From: Aquimarina latercula DSM 2041
GTDB taxonomy: Bacteria; Bacteroidota; Bacteroidia; Flavobacteriales; Flavobacteriaceae
DNA length: 64,000 nucleotides
Direction: 5' to 3'
Assembly: GCF_000430645.1 (NCBI RefSeq)
Contig: NZ_KE387186.1
Coordinates: 313,583-377,582 of the forward strand
Positions 33,006-40,418 of this stretch are shown one piece after another. The first letter of the stretch is position 1, and every line of letters begins with the position of its first letter. The notes beneath the pieces were generated by a model that saw only the letters and a list, made by a program, of their open reading frames with translations, was not told the origin of the DNA and made no database searches. The translations under genes and the position numbers were made by a program.

Positions 33006-33036
33006 AAAAAAGAGACCATCAGTGTTGACGGTCTCT
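33006..33036 (-). terminator. Terminator after the predicted outer-membrane protein gene
   Basis: On the minus strand AGAGACC pairs with GGTCTCT across a 12-base loop and is followed by TTTTT. It separates the gene at 33063 from parA. Confidence 0.8.
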
Positions 33037-33062
33037 GAGAAGATGTTATTATTATATAAAAG

Positions 33063-34274
33063 TTATAAATTAAAACTATAACCTAATTTTAGAGTGAATG
33101 TATTACTTGCATATGTAGCTCCTACAAAATCTAAAAAATCTCCTATTCTTTCATACCCTACCTTAGCTATTATGTCATTATTTTTATAAACATTGTAATT
33201 AAAACCTAGCTCTATCGCAAATCCCGAAGAAGACTTTAATATTGGAACATTAAAATCTTCATAAAAATATTCTTCATTTCCATCAGTATCAATCCTTAGA
33301 TATGTTTTATCTGAATTAAGTAACCGACTATTTATATAAAATATCCCTAAGTTGCTATTTAATTTTTTCTTTGATTGACTAAAGTTATAATAAATACCAA
33401 ACCTAAGATTTAAAGTTTTAGGATTTACTTTGGTTGTGACATAATCTCCTATTAAAACAGGGACGTTTCTAAAGTAGTCTGTTTCTGAGTTTATCTCATT
33501 ATAGGAAGCTCCAATCGAAAGTGAAGTTTTAGAGTTGAATAGAGTAGAAGTATATATATAATGGATTTCTATTGATGGCGTTAAAGAGTTTTCAAACCCC
33601 ATTCCTCTTATTCCGTCTCCTTTTTCTTTAATTTTTGTAGAATATAAACCTGCTAGTATTACAAGGTCATGTATATCTTCTCTTTTTAATCGTTCGGAAC
33701 TAAAAGAGGTACTTCCTGAACAATTGTTATATTCTAAAAAGGCTTTAGATAAACTGGTTAGTGTTAGTTTAATATTATTTGCTCGGATTTTTAAGTTTTC
33801 ACAATCATTAAATTCAAGATTTAAAATTCCAACATATCGTTTTAACTTGAATTGTCCTTTACTCAAGTCCCCTTTGTTTTTTGTAATAATATCCAGTTCT
33901 TTCAAACCTGATTTTTTGGATTTCAGAAAATATCTTTTGTCACCATTTTTATCATTGTATAAAAGGAAACTTGCTTTTCCTTCAATAATTACTTCAAGAA
34001 AAACAGGAGAGAGGTTGATTAACTCGGTAATTACTTTTTTATCAACATTATCAAAAGCATAATAATCAATTTGATTAGTTGTAAACGTTTTTACCTCACT
34101 CTCTTCTAGTTTTTTAAATAGAATTGATTTGTAATTTTTTTTATTAAAAAATTGAATCAATCCCTTTTGTTTTGATCCGTCTTTTAAATGGATAGTTCCT
34201 GGTTCAAATTTATTTTGAGCAGAAGTTATTGTACTTATTAATAATGCGATTAGTAAAATAATTGTATTCTTCAT
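33063..34274 (-). CDS. Predicted outer-membrane beta-barrel protein, unknown function
   Basis: Secreted protein of 403 aa. Signal peptide MKNTIILLIALLISTITSAQ. The N-terminal half (about 25-190) is a soluble domain opening with FEPGTIHLKDGSKQKGLIQF; openings of this GTIHLKDG type are common in uncharacterised flavobacterial proteins. The C-terminal half (about 200-403) has alternating hydrophobic strands rich in Tyr and Phe (SLSIGASYNEINSE, NLRFGIYYNFSQS, FAIELGFNYNVYK, FTLKLGYSFNL) and ends in a hydrophobic residue after an aromatic, as expected for a small beta-barrel. No catalytic motif is visible. It has its own terminator and stands alone. Confidence 0.65.
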   Translation of the reverse strand: MKNTIILLIALLISTITSAQNKFEPGTIHLKDGSKQKGLIQFFNKKNYKSILFKKLEESEVKTFTTNQIDYYAFDNVDKKVITELINLSPVFLEVIIEGKASFLLYNDKNGDKRYFLKSKKSGLKELDIITKNKGDLSKGQFKLKRYVGILNLEFNDCENLKIRANNIKLTLTSLSKAFLEYNNCSGSTSFSSERLKREDIHDLVILAGLYSTKIKEKGDGIRGMGFENSLTPSIEIHYIYTSTLFNSKTSLSIGASYNEINSETDYFRNVPVLIGDYVTTKVNPKTLNLRFGIYYNFSQSKKKLNSNLGIFYINSRLLNSDKTYLRIDTDGNEEYFYEDFNVPILKSSSGFAIELGFNYNVYKNNDIIAKVGYERIGDFLDFVGATYASNTFTLKLGYSFNL

Positions 34275-34370
34275 TTTTGCTATTTATTTATACATTATAG
34301 TGTCATTAAATGAATAAATGTAACTGTATAGAATGGGATATTTTTTTAATTTTATTTAGGTTCATAAATA

Positions 34371-34401
34371 AAAAAGGCCGTCTACTGAAACAGACGGCCT
34401 T
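34371..34401 (-). terminator. Terminator after the M16 peptidase gene
   Basis: On the minus strand AAGGCCGTCT pairs with AGACGGCCTT across an 8-base loop and runs into TTTTTTA. Confidence 0.88.
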
Positions 34402-34423
34402 CGGAGTGAATATTATGTTTTAT

Positions 34424-37300
34424 TTATTCTTTTTCTGGCATTAATACACCTAAAATATAACCAGTATCTACATATTTTTGAGCTATTTTTTGAATATCTT
34501 GTTTAGATAATTTTTGAATAGTTTCTGCATATGTATCTCCGATTTCTAATTTGATCTGATTATAATCTGCATTTTGAAGATTACCTAACCAGAATGAATT
34601 TTGCTTACTTTGTTCTTTATAATCTAATAATCTGGATTCTTTTATTTTAGCCAAATCCTTATCAGTTGGCCCTTCGGTTATTATTGTTTTTACTTCTGCA
34701 ATAGCAGCATCAGTCAGTTTTTTTACATTTTCTGGTCCACAAGGGAACGAGATTGAAAAACGATATCCACTATAACCGCCAGATGGTCCTATCTTGTACA
34801 TATTACCTCTAGCTCCAACACCATATACACCACCTTCTTCTTCTCTAAGTTTTTCAATAAGCTTGATACTTAGAATTTCTCCTAAAGCTTCGATTGCTAA
34901 TTTTTCTGATTTATTATAGGTTGTTTCTCCTCTCCAAATAATGTTTACAGAACTTTTTGGATCTTTACCTCTATACACTGTTTTTTCATGAGCACCGGAT
35001 AATGGTCTGAAATCAGAAACTTTATAGGTCTCATCTTTACCAGTATCTGGCAAGCTAGCAATATATGTTTCTGCGTATTGTTTTAGTTTAGATTCGTCAA
35101 TGTTACCCACAAAATAGAAATTAAAACCTCCAGCTCCGGCAAATCTTTCTTTATATTTCTCATAGGCTAAATCATAATTAACAGCATCTAATTTCTCCGG
35201 CGTAGGAAAACCAGTATACCTTGGATTTTTTTCAAATTGAAATTTGTTAAACTCTTCTCTAAAATAACTTTGTGGATTGGATAGATAGTTTGCTAAAAAA
35301 CCTTTTGTTTTTTCTTGATCTGACCTAAACGCTTTTTCATCTTTATTAAGACTCGTAAAGTAAAGGTGTATTTGTTGAAATAGCACTTCTAAATCTTTGG
35401 GAGTAGCAGACCCATTAAATCCTTCGGATAAATTATTTATATACGGACGAACTCTAGCAATTTTCCCAGCCATTACTTTATTCATGTCGTTAAGAGATAA
35501 TCCTCCGAGTCCGGTTTGAGCAATACTCCCCAATCCAAAACTTACTTGCTTGTAATCTTCTAATGAAAATAAAGAGCTTCCTCCATAGCTATACGCAGAA
35601 AATAAGATTTCATCATTTTTAAAATCAGTTTTCTTATATGTGATTTTGGCTCCGTTACTTAATTCTAAAATAGTAACATCAAGTTTTTCGTCTTTTTTAG
35701 ATGATACCACTGTACCAGGACTTGGCATTTTTTCAATTAAATTTTCACGAACTTTCTCATCTTTGTAATCCTCAATATCTGCTGTTTCTATTTCTTTTAG
35801 TAATGCAAGGATTTCTTCTTTTGTTACTTGTTTTAAACCATCTTTTTCTGGTCCAGTCATAACTACAGCTCGATTGTCATCGTGTAAAAAATCTTTAATC
35901 AGTCCATTAACCTCTTCAAGAGTAATGGTTGGTAGTTGTGACATTGTGTATTGATATTCCCATTCGATCCCTGGAATTGGTTCTTGTTCTAGATAGTTGT
36001 TAATATACTCACCGATAATACGAGCAGATTCTCTTTTGTCTTTATCTTTAAATTGCTTTTCCCAATTAGCAGAAATTTGCTTCTTTGCACGCTCTAATTC
36101 ACTAGCTTTAAATCCATGTTTTTGAACTCTTTTGTTTTCTTGAAGTATTGTTTTTAAAGCGATTAACTGACCTGTTTCTGAGGTTAAGGCAAAGGATTGA
36201 TATGCTTCCCTATTACGGGCAAAAGTTCCACTATGACTACTTCCTGCGAATACAAATGGTGGATTAGGTTTATTACGTAATTCGTTTAAACGGCTATTCA
36301 TCATTTGGGTAAATACTCTTTCTACAATGGCCTTCCTGTAATCTCCTACTGTAGTCATTGGTTCTGAAACCTCTCTGTCTTTATACATAAGTCTAACAAC
36401 AGAGTTTGAGGCTTCTTTATCCGATACAACAGCAATAAGCGTTTCTTTATGATTAGGGGTGTCGTAAGTTTCTCTTTTCTTAGGGTTTAACGGCATTTGT
36501 AAGCCACTAAAGTGATCTTTAATTTTTTGCTCCAAGGTAGCTACATCAAGATCACCTACTGCTACTACGGACATTAAATCTGGACGATACCAGTCTTTGT
36601 AAAAACTCCTTACATCTTCATATTTGAAGTTTTCTAATATTTTTTTAGTCCCTATAGGTAAACGTTCCGAATATCTAGAGTTATATGCTATAATAGGTAA
36701 ATACTCTTGTAGCATACGCTCATTAGCACCTTTACCTAAACGGTATTCTTCTAGTACGACACCTCTTTCTCCATCAATAGCTTCTTCGGTTAATTCTGCG
36801 TTATGCGCCCAATCTTCAATGATTTGAAATCCTTTTTCTAGCTTTTCTGGATCATCACTTGGAATAGGGAGAATATAAACTGTTTGATCAAAACTAGTAT
36901 ATGCGTTAAGGTCCGCTCCAAATTTAACTCCAATGGTTTGTAGGTAATCTACAAGATCATTCTTTTTAAAGTTCTTAGTTCCATTAAAGTTCATATGTTC
37001 CATAAAATGAGCCAAACCTAATTGGTTTTCGTCCTCTAAAATAGAACCTGCGTTTACAACTAATCTTAATTCGACCTTGTCTTCAGGTTTTCCATTATTA
37101 CGTATATAATAGGTGAGACCATTTTTTAATTTCCCAATCTTTACATTAGGATCTACGGGTATTTTATCTTCATTTTTTACATTAGATGCTGCGTTTAACT
37201 CTTTAGTATCGCTAGATTGAGCTATTCCGGAAAATGGGATACTACATAAAAAAGCTCCAATAAATGTATTAAAAATTGTTTTTTTAATCATCGATGACAT
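34424..37300 (-). CDS. M16 family zinc metallopeptidase (pitrilysin-like), two-lobed
   Basis: Exported zinc peptidase of 958 aa. The start may be ATG 37300 or 37291; the signal peptide ends near SGIAQ. The N-terminal half holds the inverted zinc site HFMEH (His98, Glu101, His102) with the downstream glutamate of the ERGVVLEEYRLGKG region. The C-terminal half (about 550-950) is the inactive partner M16 lobe (IYFVGN-like NFYFVGNIDESKLKQYAETY; GGVYGVGARGNMYKIGPSGG). Both lobes in one chain match pitrilysin-type and Bacteroidota PqqL-like peptidases. It probably degrades peptides in the periplasm. It is monocistronic, with a strong terminator. Confidence 0.92.
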   Translation of the reverse strand: MSSMIKKTIFNTFIGAFLCSIPFSGIAQSSDTKELNAASNVKNEDKIPVDPNVKIGKLKNGLTYYIRNNGKPEDKVELRLVVNAGSILEDENQLGLAHFMEHMNFNGTKNFKKNDLVDYLQTIGVKFGADLNAYTSFDQTVYILPIPSDDPEKLEKGFQIIEDWAHNAELTEEAIDGERGVVLEEYRLGKGANERMLQEYLPIIAYNSRYSERLPIGTKKILENFKYEDVRSFYKDWYRPDLMSVVAVGDLDVATLEQKIKDHFSGLQMPLNPKKRETYDTPNHKETLIAVVSDKEASNSVVRLMYKDREVSEPMTTVGDYRKAIVERVFTQMMNSRLNELRNKPNPPFVFAGSSHSGTFARNREAYQSFALTSETGQLIALKTILQENKRVQKHGFKASELERAKKQISANWEKQFKDKDKRESARIIGEYINNYLEQEPIPGIEWEYQYTMSQLPTITLEEVNGLIKDFLHDDNRAVVMTGPEKDGLKQVTKEEILALLKEIETADIEDYKDEKVRENLIEKMPSPGTVVSSKKDEKLDVTILELSNGAKITYKKTDFKNDEILFSAYSYGGSSLFSLEDYKQVSFGLGSIAQTGLGGLSLNDMNKVMAGKIARVRPYINNLSEGFNGSATPKDLEVLFQQIHLYFTSLNKDEKAFRSDQEKTKGFLANYLSNPQSYFREEFNKFQFEKNPRYTGFPTPEKLDAVNYDLAYEKYKERFAGAGGFNFYFVGNIDESKLKQYAETYIASLPDTGKDETYKVSDFRPLSGAHEKTVYRGKDPKSSVNIIWRGETTYNKSEKLAIEALGEILSIKLIEKLREEEGGVYGVGARGNMYKIGPSGGYSGYRFSISFPCGPENVKKLTDAAIAEVKTIITEGPTDKDLAKIKESRLLDYKEQSKQNSFWLGNLQNADYNQIKLEIGDTYAETIQKLSKQDIQKIAQKYVDTGYILGVLMPEKE

Positions 37301-37681
37301 ATTATGGTTAGGTTAGTGTGAATTTGTTCCTTGATTATTTTTTAAAAGTAGTTAAACTTTTTATTATTGAACTATTTTTTTAGTTGAATATTTGATTTTG
37401 ATGAGTTTTCTGTTGTATAGAAGTTCTATAGCTGGTAATCTTTTATAATTTTTTAATTAGCTATTCTATATATATATAAGTGTCGTAAAGAATAGATTTG
37501 TTACCTAGTTACTTTATAAAAAAACGAAGACACTTTATCTACAACTGTAAAATGACCTGTGAAGTATATTGCATTTCTAGTTTAGTGGGGGAAGCTTGGG
37601 TATTAGTTTTTAGGAAAGAAATGAAGGATTTCATTTTTTAATCAAACAAAATGTTTATGGACAAAATTACAAAGAAAAATA
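37301..37681. other. Long intergenic region without a credible gene
   Basis: Between the M16 gene and the leader-peptide locus. It holds a TACTTTTA-type box on the minus strand (about 37350) that could serve the M16 gene and an imperfect inverted repeat CTATTCT/AGAATAG (about 37463-37496). I see no RNA gene. The plus-strand reading frame at 37651-37914 is antisense to a leader-peptide gene and is rejected. Confidence 0.5.
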
Positions 37682-37706
37682 TACTGGGAAGTTTTGCTTC
37701 CCAGTA
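37682..37706 (-). terminator. Hairpin terminator downstream of leader peptide 1
   Basis: TACTGGGAAG and its complement form a 10-bp stem with a 5-base loop. On the minus strand it is followed by a T-rich stretch, about 58 bases after the peptide stop. Confidence 0.65.
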
Positions 37707-37764
37707 CTATTATAACCTATTTTTATTCCTTTTGATAGGTGTAAAAATGTTTGACTATAATAAT

Positions 37765-37947
37765 TTAAAATGGATTAAAGGCACAATGTCCATCAATACA
37801 TATGTAGTCAGTTGCGCTACCAGTTTGACCTGTTGCCATCCAACACTCTCTAGCGGACTTACATTCGCCACCGAATTTACCTCCAAAGACTTTCTTTTGT
37901 TCTATTTTGTTTAAAGGCTTTCCTATGTTTAAAATTTGATTTTTCAT
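37765..37947 (-). CDS. Double-glycine-leader Cys-rich peptide 1
   Basis: Secreted-peptide precursor of 60 aa. The leader (residues 1-23) reads MKNQILNIGKPLNKIEQKKV, then FGG; this is the Bacteroidota double-glycine leader, normally cut after GG by a C39 peptidase/ABC exporter. A second GG at 26-27 is an alternative site. The core of 37 residues has four cysteines (29, 35, 50, 55), enough for two disulfides, and ends in hydrophobic residues. It shares its 5' region of about 70 bp with peptides 2 and 3, and all three lie downstream of a gene for a C39-like/VKOR/thioredoxin fusion. Could be a bacteriocin, a signalling peptide or a protease substrate; the sequence does not decide. Confidence 0.78.
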   Translation of the reverse strand: MKNQILNIGKPLNKIEQKKVFGGKFGGECKSARECWMATGQTGSATDYICIDGHCAFNPF

Positions 37948-38014
37948 AATAGATATTTAAAAATTATTTTACAGGGAATATTTATAGACACTCACCATTT
38001 ATGTCTATTCTTTT
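37948..38014 (-). repeat. Shared upstream region of leader peptide 1 (copy 1)
   Basis: On the minus strand it contains AAGAATAGACATAAATGG, then GTGAGTGTCT, then AAAATAATTTTTAAATAT just before the ATG. Two further copies precede peptides 2 and 3. This copy is the most diverged. Confidence 0.7.
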
Positions 38015-38026
38015 ATAGTTTTTAAA

Positions 38027-38257
38027 CTAATTAGATAGAGGATCACTACCATCAGTACATTTGTCATTGCAGTCTACATAAACAGGATAAAATCCTCCAA
38101 ATTTTTGTATTAAGCAGAAACATCTGGAAGAATCTCCTGAACCTCCTCCATTTCCTCCACCTCCAGGAAAACCAGCAATAGGATCTGTACCTCCTTTAAT
38201 GAGTTTCTGATCCAATTTAGTTAAAGCTTTTCCTAGTTTTAAAATTGATTTTTTCAT
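38027..38257 (-). CDS. Double-glycine-leader Cys-rich peptide 2, Gly-rich core
   Basis: Precursor of 76 aa. Leader residues 1-23 (MKKSILKLGKALTKLDQKLI, then KGG) closely match those of peptides 1 and 3. The core of 53 residues begins with a flexible glycine-rich stretch (GFPGGGGNGGGSGDSS), followed by a compact part with four cysteines (46, 48, 63, 67) and the hydrophobic GGFYPVYV. The CxC and CxxxC spacing suggests two disulfides. It has the best-preserved upstream repeat together with peptide 3. No terminator separates it clearly from peptide 1, but each has its own repeat-derived 5' region. Confidence 0.78.
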   Translation of the reverse strand: MKKSILKLGKALTKLDQKLIKGGTDPIAGFPGGGGNGGGSGDSSRCFCLIQKFGGFYPVYVDCNDKCTDGSDPLSN

Positions 38258-38332
38258 AATAAATATTTAAAAATTATTTTGCAGTGAACATTTTAAGACA
38301 CTCACTGTATGTGCCTATTCTTTGCGAGAGAA
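38258..38332 (-). repeat. Shared upstream region of leader peptide 2 (copy 2)
   Basis: On the minus strand TTCTCTCGCAAAGAATAG, AGTGAGTGTCTTAAAATG, TTCACT and AAAATAATTTTTAAATAT follow in order to the ATG. AGTGA and TCACT form an inverted repeat within it. It is nearly identical to copy 3. Confidence 0.75.
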
Positions 38333-38392
38333 TTTATTTAAAGAGACGTTTGCTAATAATCTAAACGCTTTTTAAAGATTTTTTTGCTTGAT

Positions 38393-38433
38393 AAATACAT
38401 AAAAGAAGTAGATTCTACTTCTTTTATGTATTT
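38393..38433 (-). terminator. Terminator of leader peptide 3: near-perfect 41-nt palindrome
   Basis: AAATACATAAAAGAAGTAGA and its exact complement are separated by a single T. It sits 14 bases after the peptide 3 stop and isolates it from peptide 2. Confidence 0.75.
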
Positions 38434-38447
38434 TAAATAATCTGATG

Positions 38448-38645
38448 TTAACAAGAATGTCCACTACAGGTACAATGAGAAAAATCTGCACCATATAACT
38501 CCATTTGAAGTGCTATATGATATTGTCTATCTTCTTCCCTAATTCTACATAAATCTGAACAGTCAAAAAATGCGCGGCCTCCGTTAATTTCTTTTTGCGC
38601 TGATTTGTTTAAAGTTTTCCCCAGTTCTAAAATTGATTTTTTCAT
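38448..38645 (-). CDS. Double-glycine-leader Cys-rich peptide 3
   Basis: Precursor of 65 aa. The leader (MKKSILELGKTLNKSAQKEI, then NGG) is of the same class as peptides 1 and 2. The predicted core of 42 residues has five cysteines (29, 33, 58, 60, 65), ending in the dense CTCSGHSC. The central stretch is charged (RIREEDRQ). An odd number of cysteines leaves one free for an interchain bond or a modification. It is the peptide gene closest to the C39-like/VKOR/thioredoxin fusion, separated from it by a hairpin. It has its own upstream repeat and a palindromic terminator. Confidence 0.78.
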   Translation of the reverse strand: MKKSILELGKTLNKSAQKEINGGRAFFDCSDLCRIREEDRQYHIALQMELYGADFSHCTCSGHSC

Positions 38646-38722
38646 AATAAATATTTAAAAATTATTTTTGTAGTGAACATTTTAAGACACTCACTTTATA
38701 TGTCTATTCTTCGCGAGAGAAT
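38646..38722 (-). repeat. Shared upstream region of leader peptide 3 (copy 3)
   Basis: On the minus strand TTCTCTCGCGAAGAATAG, AGTGAGTGTCTTAAAATG, TTCACT and AAAAATAATTTTTAAATA run to the ATG. Only a few differences from copy 2. Confidence 0.75.
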
Positions 38723-38730
38723 ATGTTTAT

Positions 38731-38755
38731 GCAAAACCCCAGTTTGGGGTTTTGC
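38731..38755 (-). terminator. Terminator-like hairpin after the C39/VKOR/thioredoxin gene
   Basis: GCAAAACCCCA pairs perfectly with TGGGGTTTTGC across a 3-base loop, 14 bases after the stop codon; the second arm supplies the TTTT. Confidence 0.7.
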
Positions 38756-38768
38756 TATTGATGCTATG

Positions 38769-40370
38769 CTAGTAGGTGAGTACTGATTCAGTATTGTAGC
38801 TTTCTTCTAAGTCTTCTATAAAAAATAGTAGATCTTTTCTTTCATATTCTTTTGGATAAGCCTTTCCGTTTATTAGTATTTCTGGGGTAAAATTTATACC
38901 ATTATTAGTACACCATTCTTTTTCAGTATTCAAAACAGATAAACTAGCTTTTAAGTTATTAGTAACACCCCAAGTTTGGATCCATTTTTCAACGTTCTCT
39001 CCTTTATAAATAGCGCTCATTGCTTGTCGGCATATTTCTGGGCCTTGTGTATTATATAGCTCTACTAATCTACTTGTTACTTTTATTTGATTTGATTCTA
39101 AATGGTCCACATTAGTGTTAAAACGAACTATTATTCTAACATTATTCCCGTGTTGTTTTAAAATATTTTCAATAATTGTGTGTACTGGTTTACAATGTCC
39201 ACAAAAGGGATTCGTAACAATTAGTAGTTCTAATTTGGAAGAAGCGTTTCCAAAAATTATTTCTTGCAAATTGTCTATGTTAGTATCTAATGTTGCAGAC
39301 CTTTGGAGTAAACTGTCAAATAAAGTGTAATTTCTTTTAAATTTTAGATACGCTATTTTGTTTTTTTGTAGATCTTTTTGCTGTATAAAAATGGGTTTTA
39401 AATAATTCCAGATGGTGTACACGATAGTATAACTTAAAATGAATATGGCAATACTGTATACTGTAATTAAATTAGATGATTCAATATTGGAATAGCTAAT
39501 GACAGATTGTACCCATAAAATGCCAACTATTGTTAAACATAGTAAACACCATTTTTTGATAATAGCATATTGGTAGTATATAGAGTATAATGTAATAATA
39601 GAAGCTAAAATGCTAATGAGATGAATCGTGTAAAAATTTGCGGTGAGTAATAAAGAAGTAAGAGTTAAGCCCGAAAAATACAGTAAACTTAGATCGCTTA
39701 GTTTATGACCTTTAAAAAGATTAGCTCCTTTAGAAGTTAAAACAGCATCACAATCTTTTTTTTCTGTATTTCCTGAGCAAAATGCATTTCCAATACTCGT
39801 TTTTTCTCCATTTTCTTGTTTTAGTATCACTAAACTAATTATAATCCCGAGTATAGATAATACGGTATGAACAAGATTAATTAATAGAGGTCGTTGATAA
39901 AATAACGCTATAAAAAACGAGACTGTAAGTACACCAAATAATAAGATTTCTTTTGTATTAGACGTTTTTACGGTTTTACTTTCATTTTTTTCATTTTCTA
40001 CAGCTACTATAATTCCCGTAAATTTTTGTAAGAATTGTTCTTGAGAGACAGTTTCCTTTTCGTTATCCTTTGAAAGGATATTATAATCTTTTGTTTTTTT
40101 GTCTTTTTCAACAAATACTAGGTCTTTACCATTATTATCAAGATAGATCTGGGCTAAAAAATTATTAGGTAATTGTGCTAGTGTTTCTGAGTTTACGGGA
40201 ACATCGGCTGCAATGTTCTCTATGTTAAAATGATCTAATACTCCAGTTATTGCATGTAAGCTTGGGTATGATGGATGACTTTGGATCTGAAAACTAAACT
40301 CTTTTTTATCAAAAGAAATTTTATTCTTTTTTAATAACCTTTGTGTAATATATATTAAACTGTCTTTCAA
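38769..40370 (-). CDS. C39-like / VKOR / thioredoxin fusion (membrane disulfide oxidase)
   Basis: Polytopic membrane protein of 533 aa with three fused modules. Residues about 1-130 resemble the C39 peptidase fold (FSFQIQSHPSYPSLHAITGV, then LPNNFLAQIYLDNNGKDLVF), but the catalytic Cys-Gly motif is absent, so this part probably binds rather than cuts. After a membrane helix at about 140-158, residues about 160-325 are a VKOR domain: loop cysteines Cys198 and Cys207 and the quinone-site pair Cys275-LL-Cys278, within about four more helices. Residues about 375-525 are a DsbA/thioredoxin-like domain with Cys390-GH-Cys393 and the cis-proline TPEILING. The frame has no ATG; TTG 40370 gives MKDSLIYITQ. 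The GGGTAACATT element upstream overlaps the CHAT gene end. It likely oxidises the nearby Cys-rich peptides. Confidence 0.88.
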   Translation of the reverse strand: MKDSLIYITQRLLKKNKISFDKKEFSFQIQSHPSYPSLHAITGVLDHFNIENIAADVPVNSETLAQLPNNFLAQIYLDNNGKDLVFVEKDKKTKDYNILSKDNEKETVSQEQFLQKFTGIIVAVENEKNESKTVKTSNTKEILLFGVLTVSFFIALFYQRPLLINLVHTVLSILGIIISLVILKQENGEKTSIGNAFCSGNTEKKDCDAVLTSKGANLFKGHKLSDLSLLYFSGLTLTSLLLTANFYTIHLISILASIITLYSIYYQYAIIKKWCLLCLTIVGILWVQSVISYSNIESSNLITVYSIAIFILSYTIVYTIWNYLKPIFIQQKDLQKNKIAYLKFKRNYTLFDSLLQRSATLDTNIDNLQEIIFGNASSKLELLIVTNPFCGHCKPVHTIIENILKQHGNNVRIIVRFNTNVDHLESNQIKVTSRLVELYNTQGPEICRQAMSAIYKGENVEKWIQTWGVTNNLKASLSVLNTEKEWCTNNGINFTPEILINGKAYPKEYERKDLLFFIEDLEESYNTESVLTY

Positions 40371-40382
40371 AATTTAGAATAT

Positions 40383-40418
40383 TTACGAGACTGTTCAATA
40401 ATGATTGAAATGTTACCC
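40383..40418 (-). promoter_or_regulatory. Putative promoter GGGTAACATT-N11-TGAACAG-N4-GTAAAT (fusion gene)
   Basis: On the minus strand the element begins inside the last codon and stop of the CHAT gene (GGG TAA). The same three blocks with identical 11- and 4-base spacers lie before the lipoprotein gene at 43617. Probably the promoter or operator of the neighbouring ECF sigma factor. Confidence 0.6.

Noticed and set aside
32926..33062. Possible parS site upstream of parA
   Set aside because: No match to TGTTTCACGTGAAACA, even allowing a few mismatches, in this gap or elsewhere in the window by eye.
37651..37914. 87-codon plus-strand frame
   Set aside because: It is antisense to leader peptide 1 and crosses a hairpin; low-complexity product with no recognisable feature.
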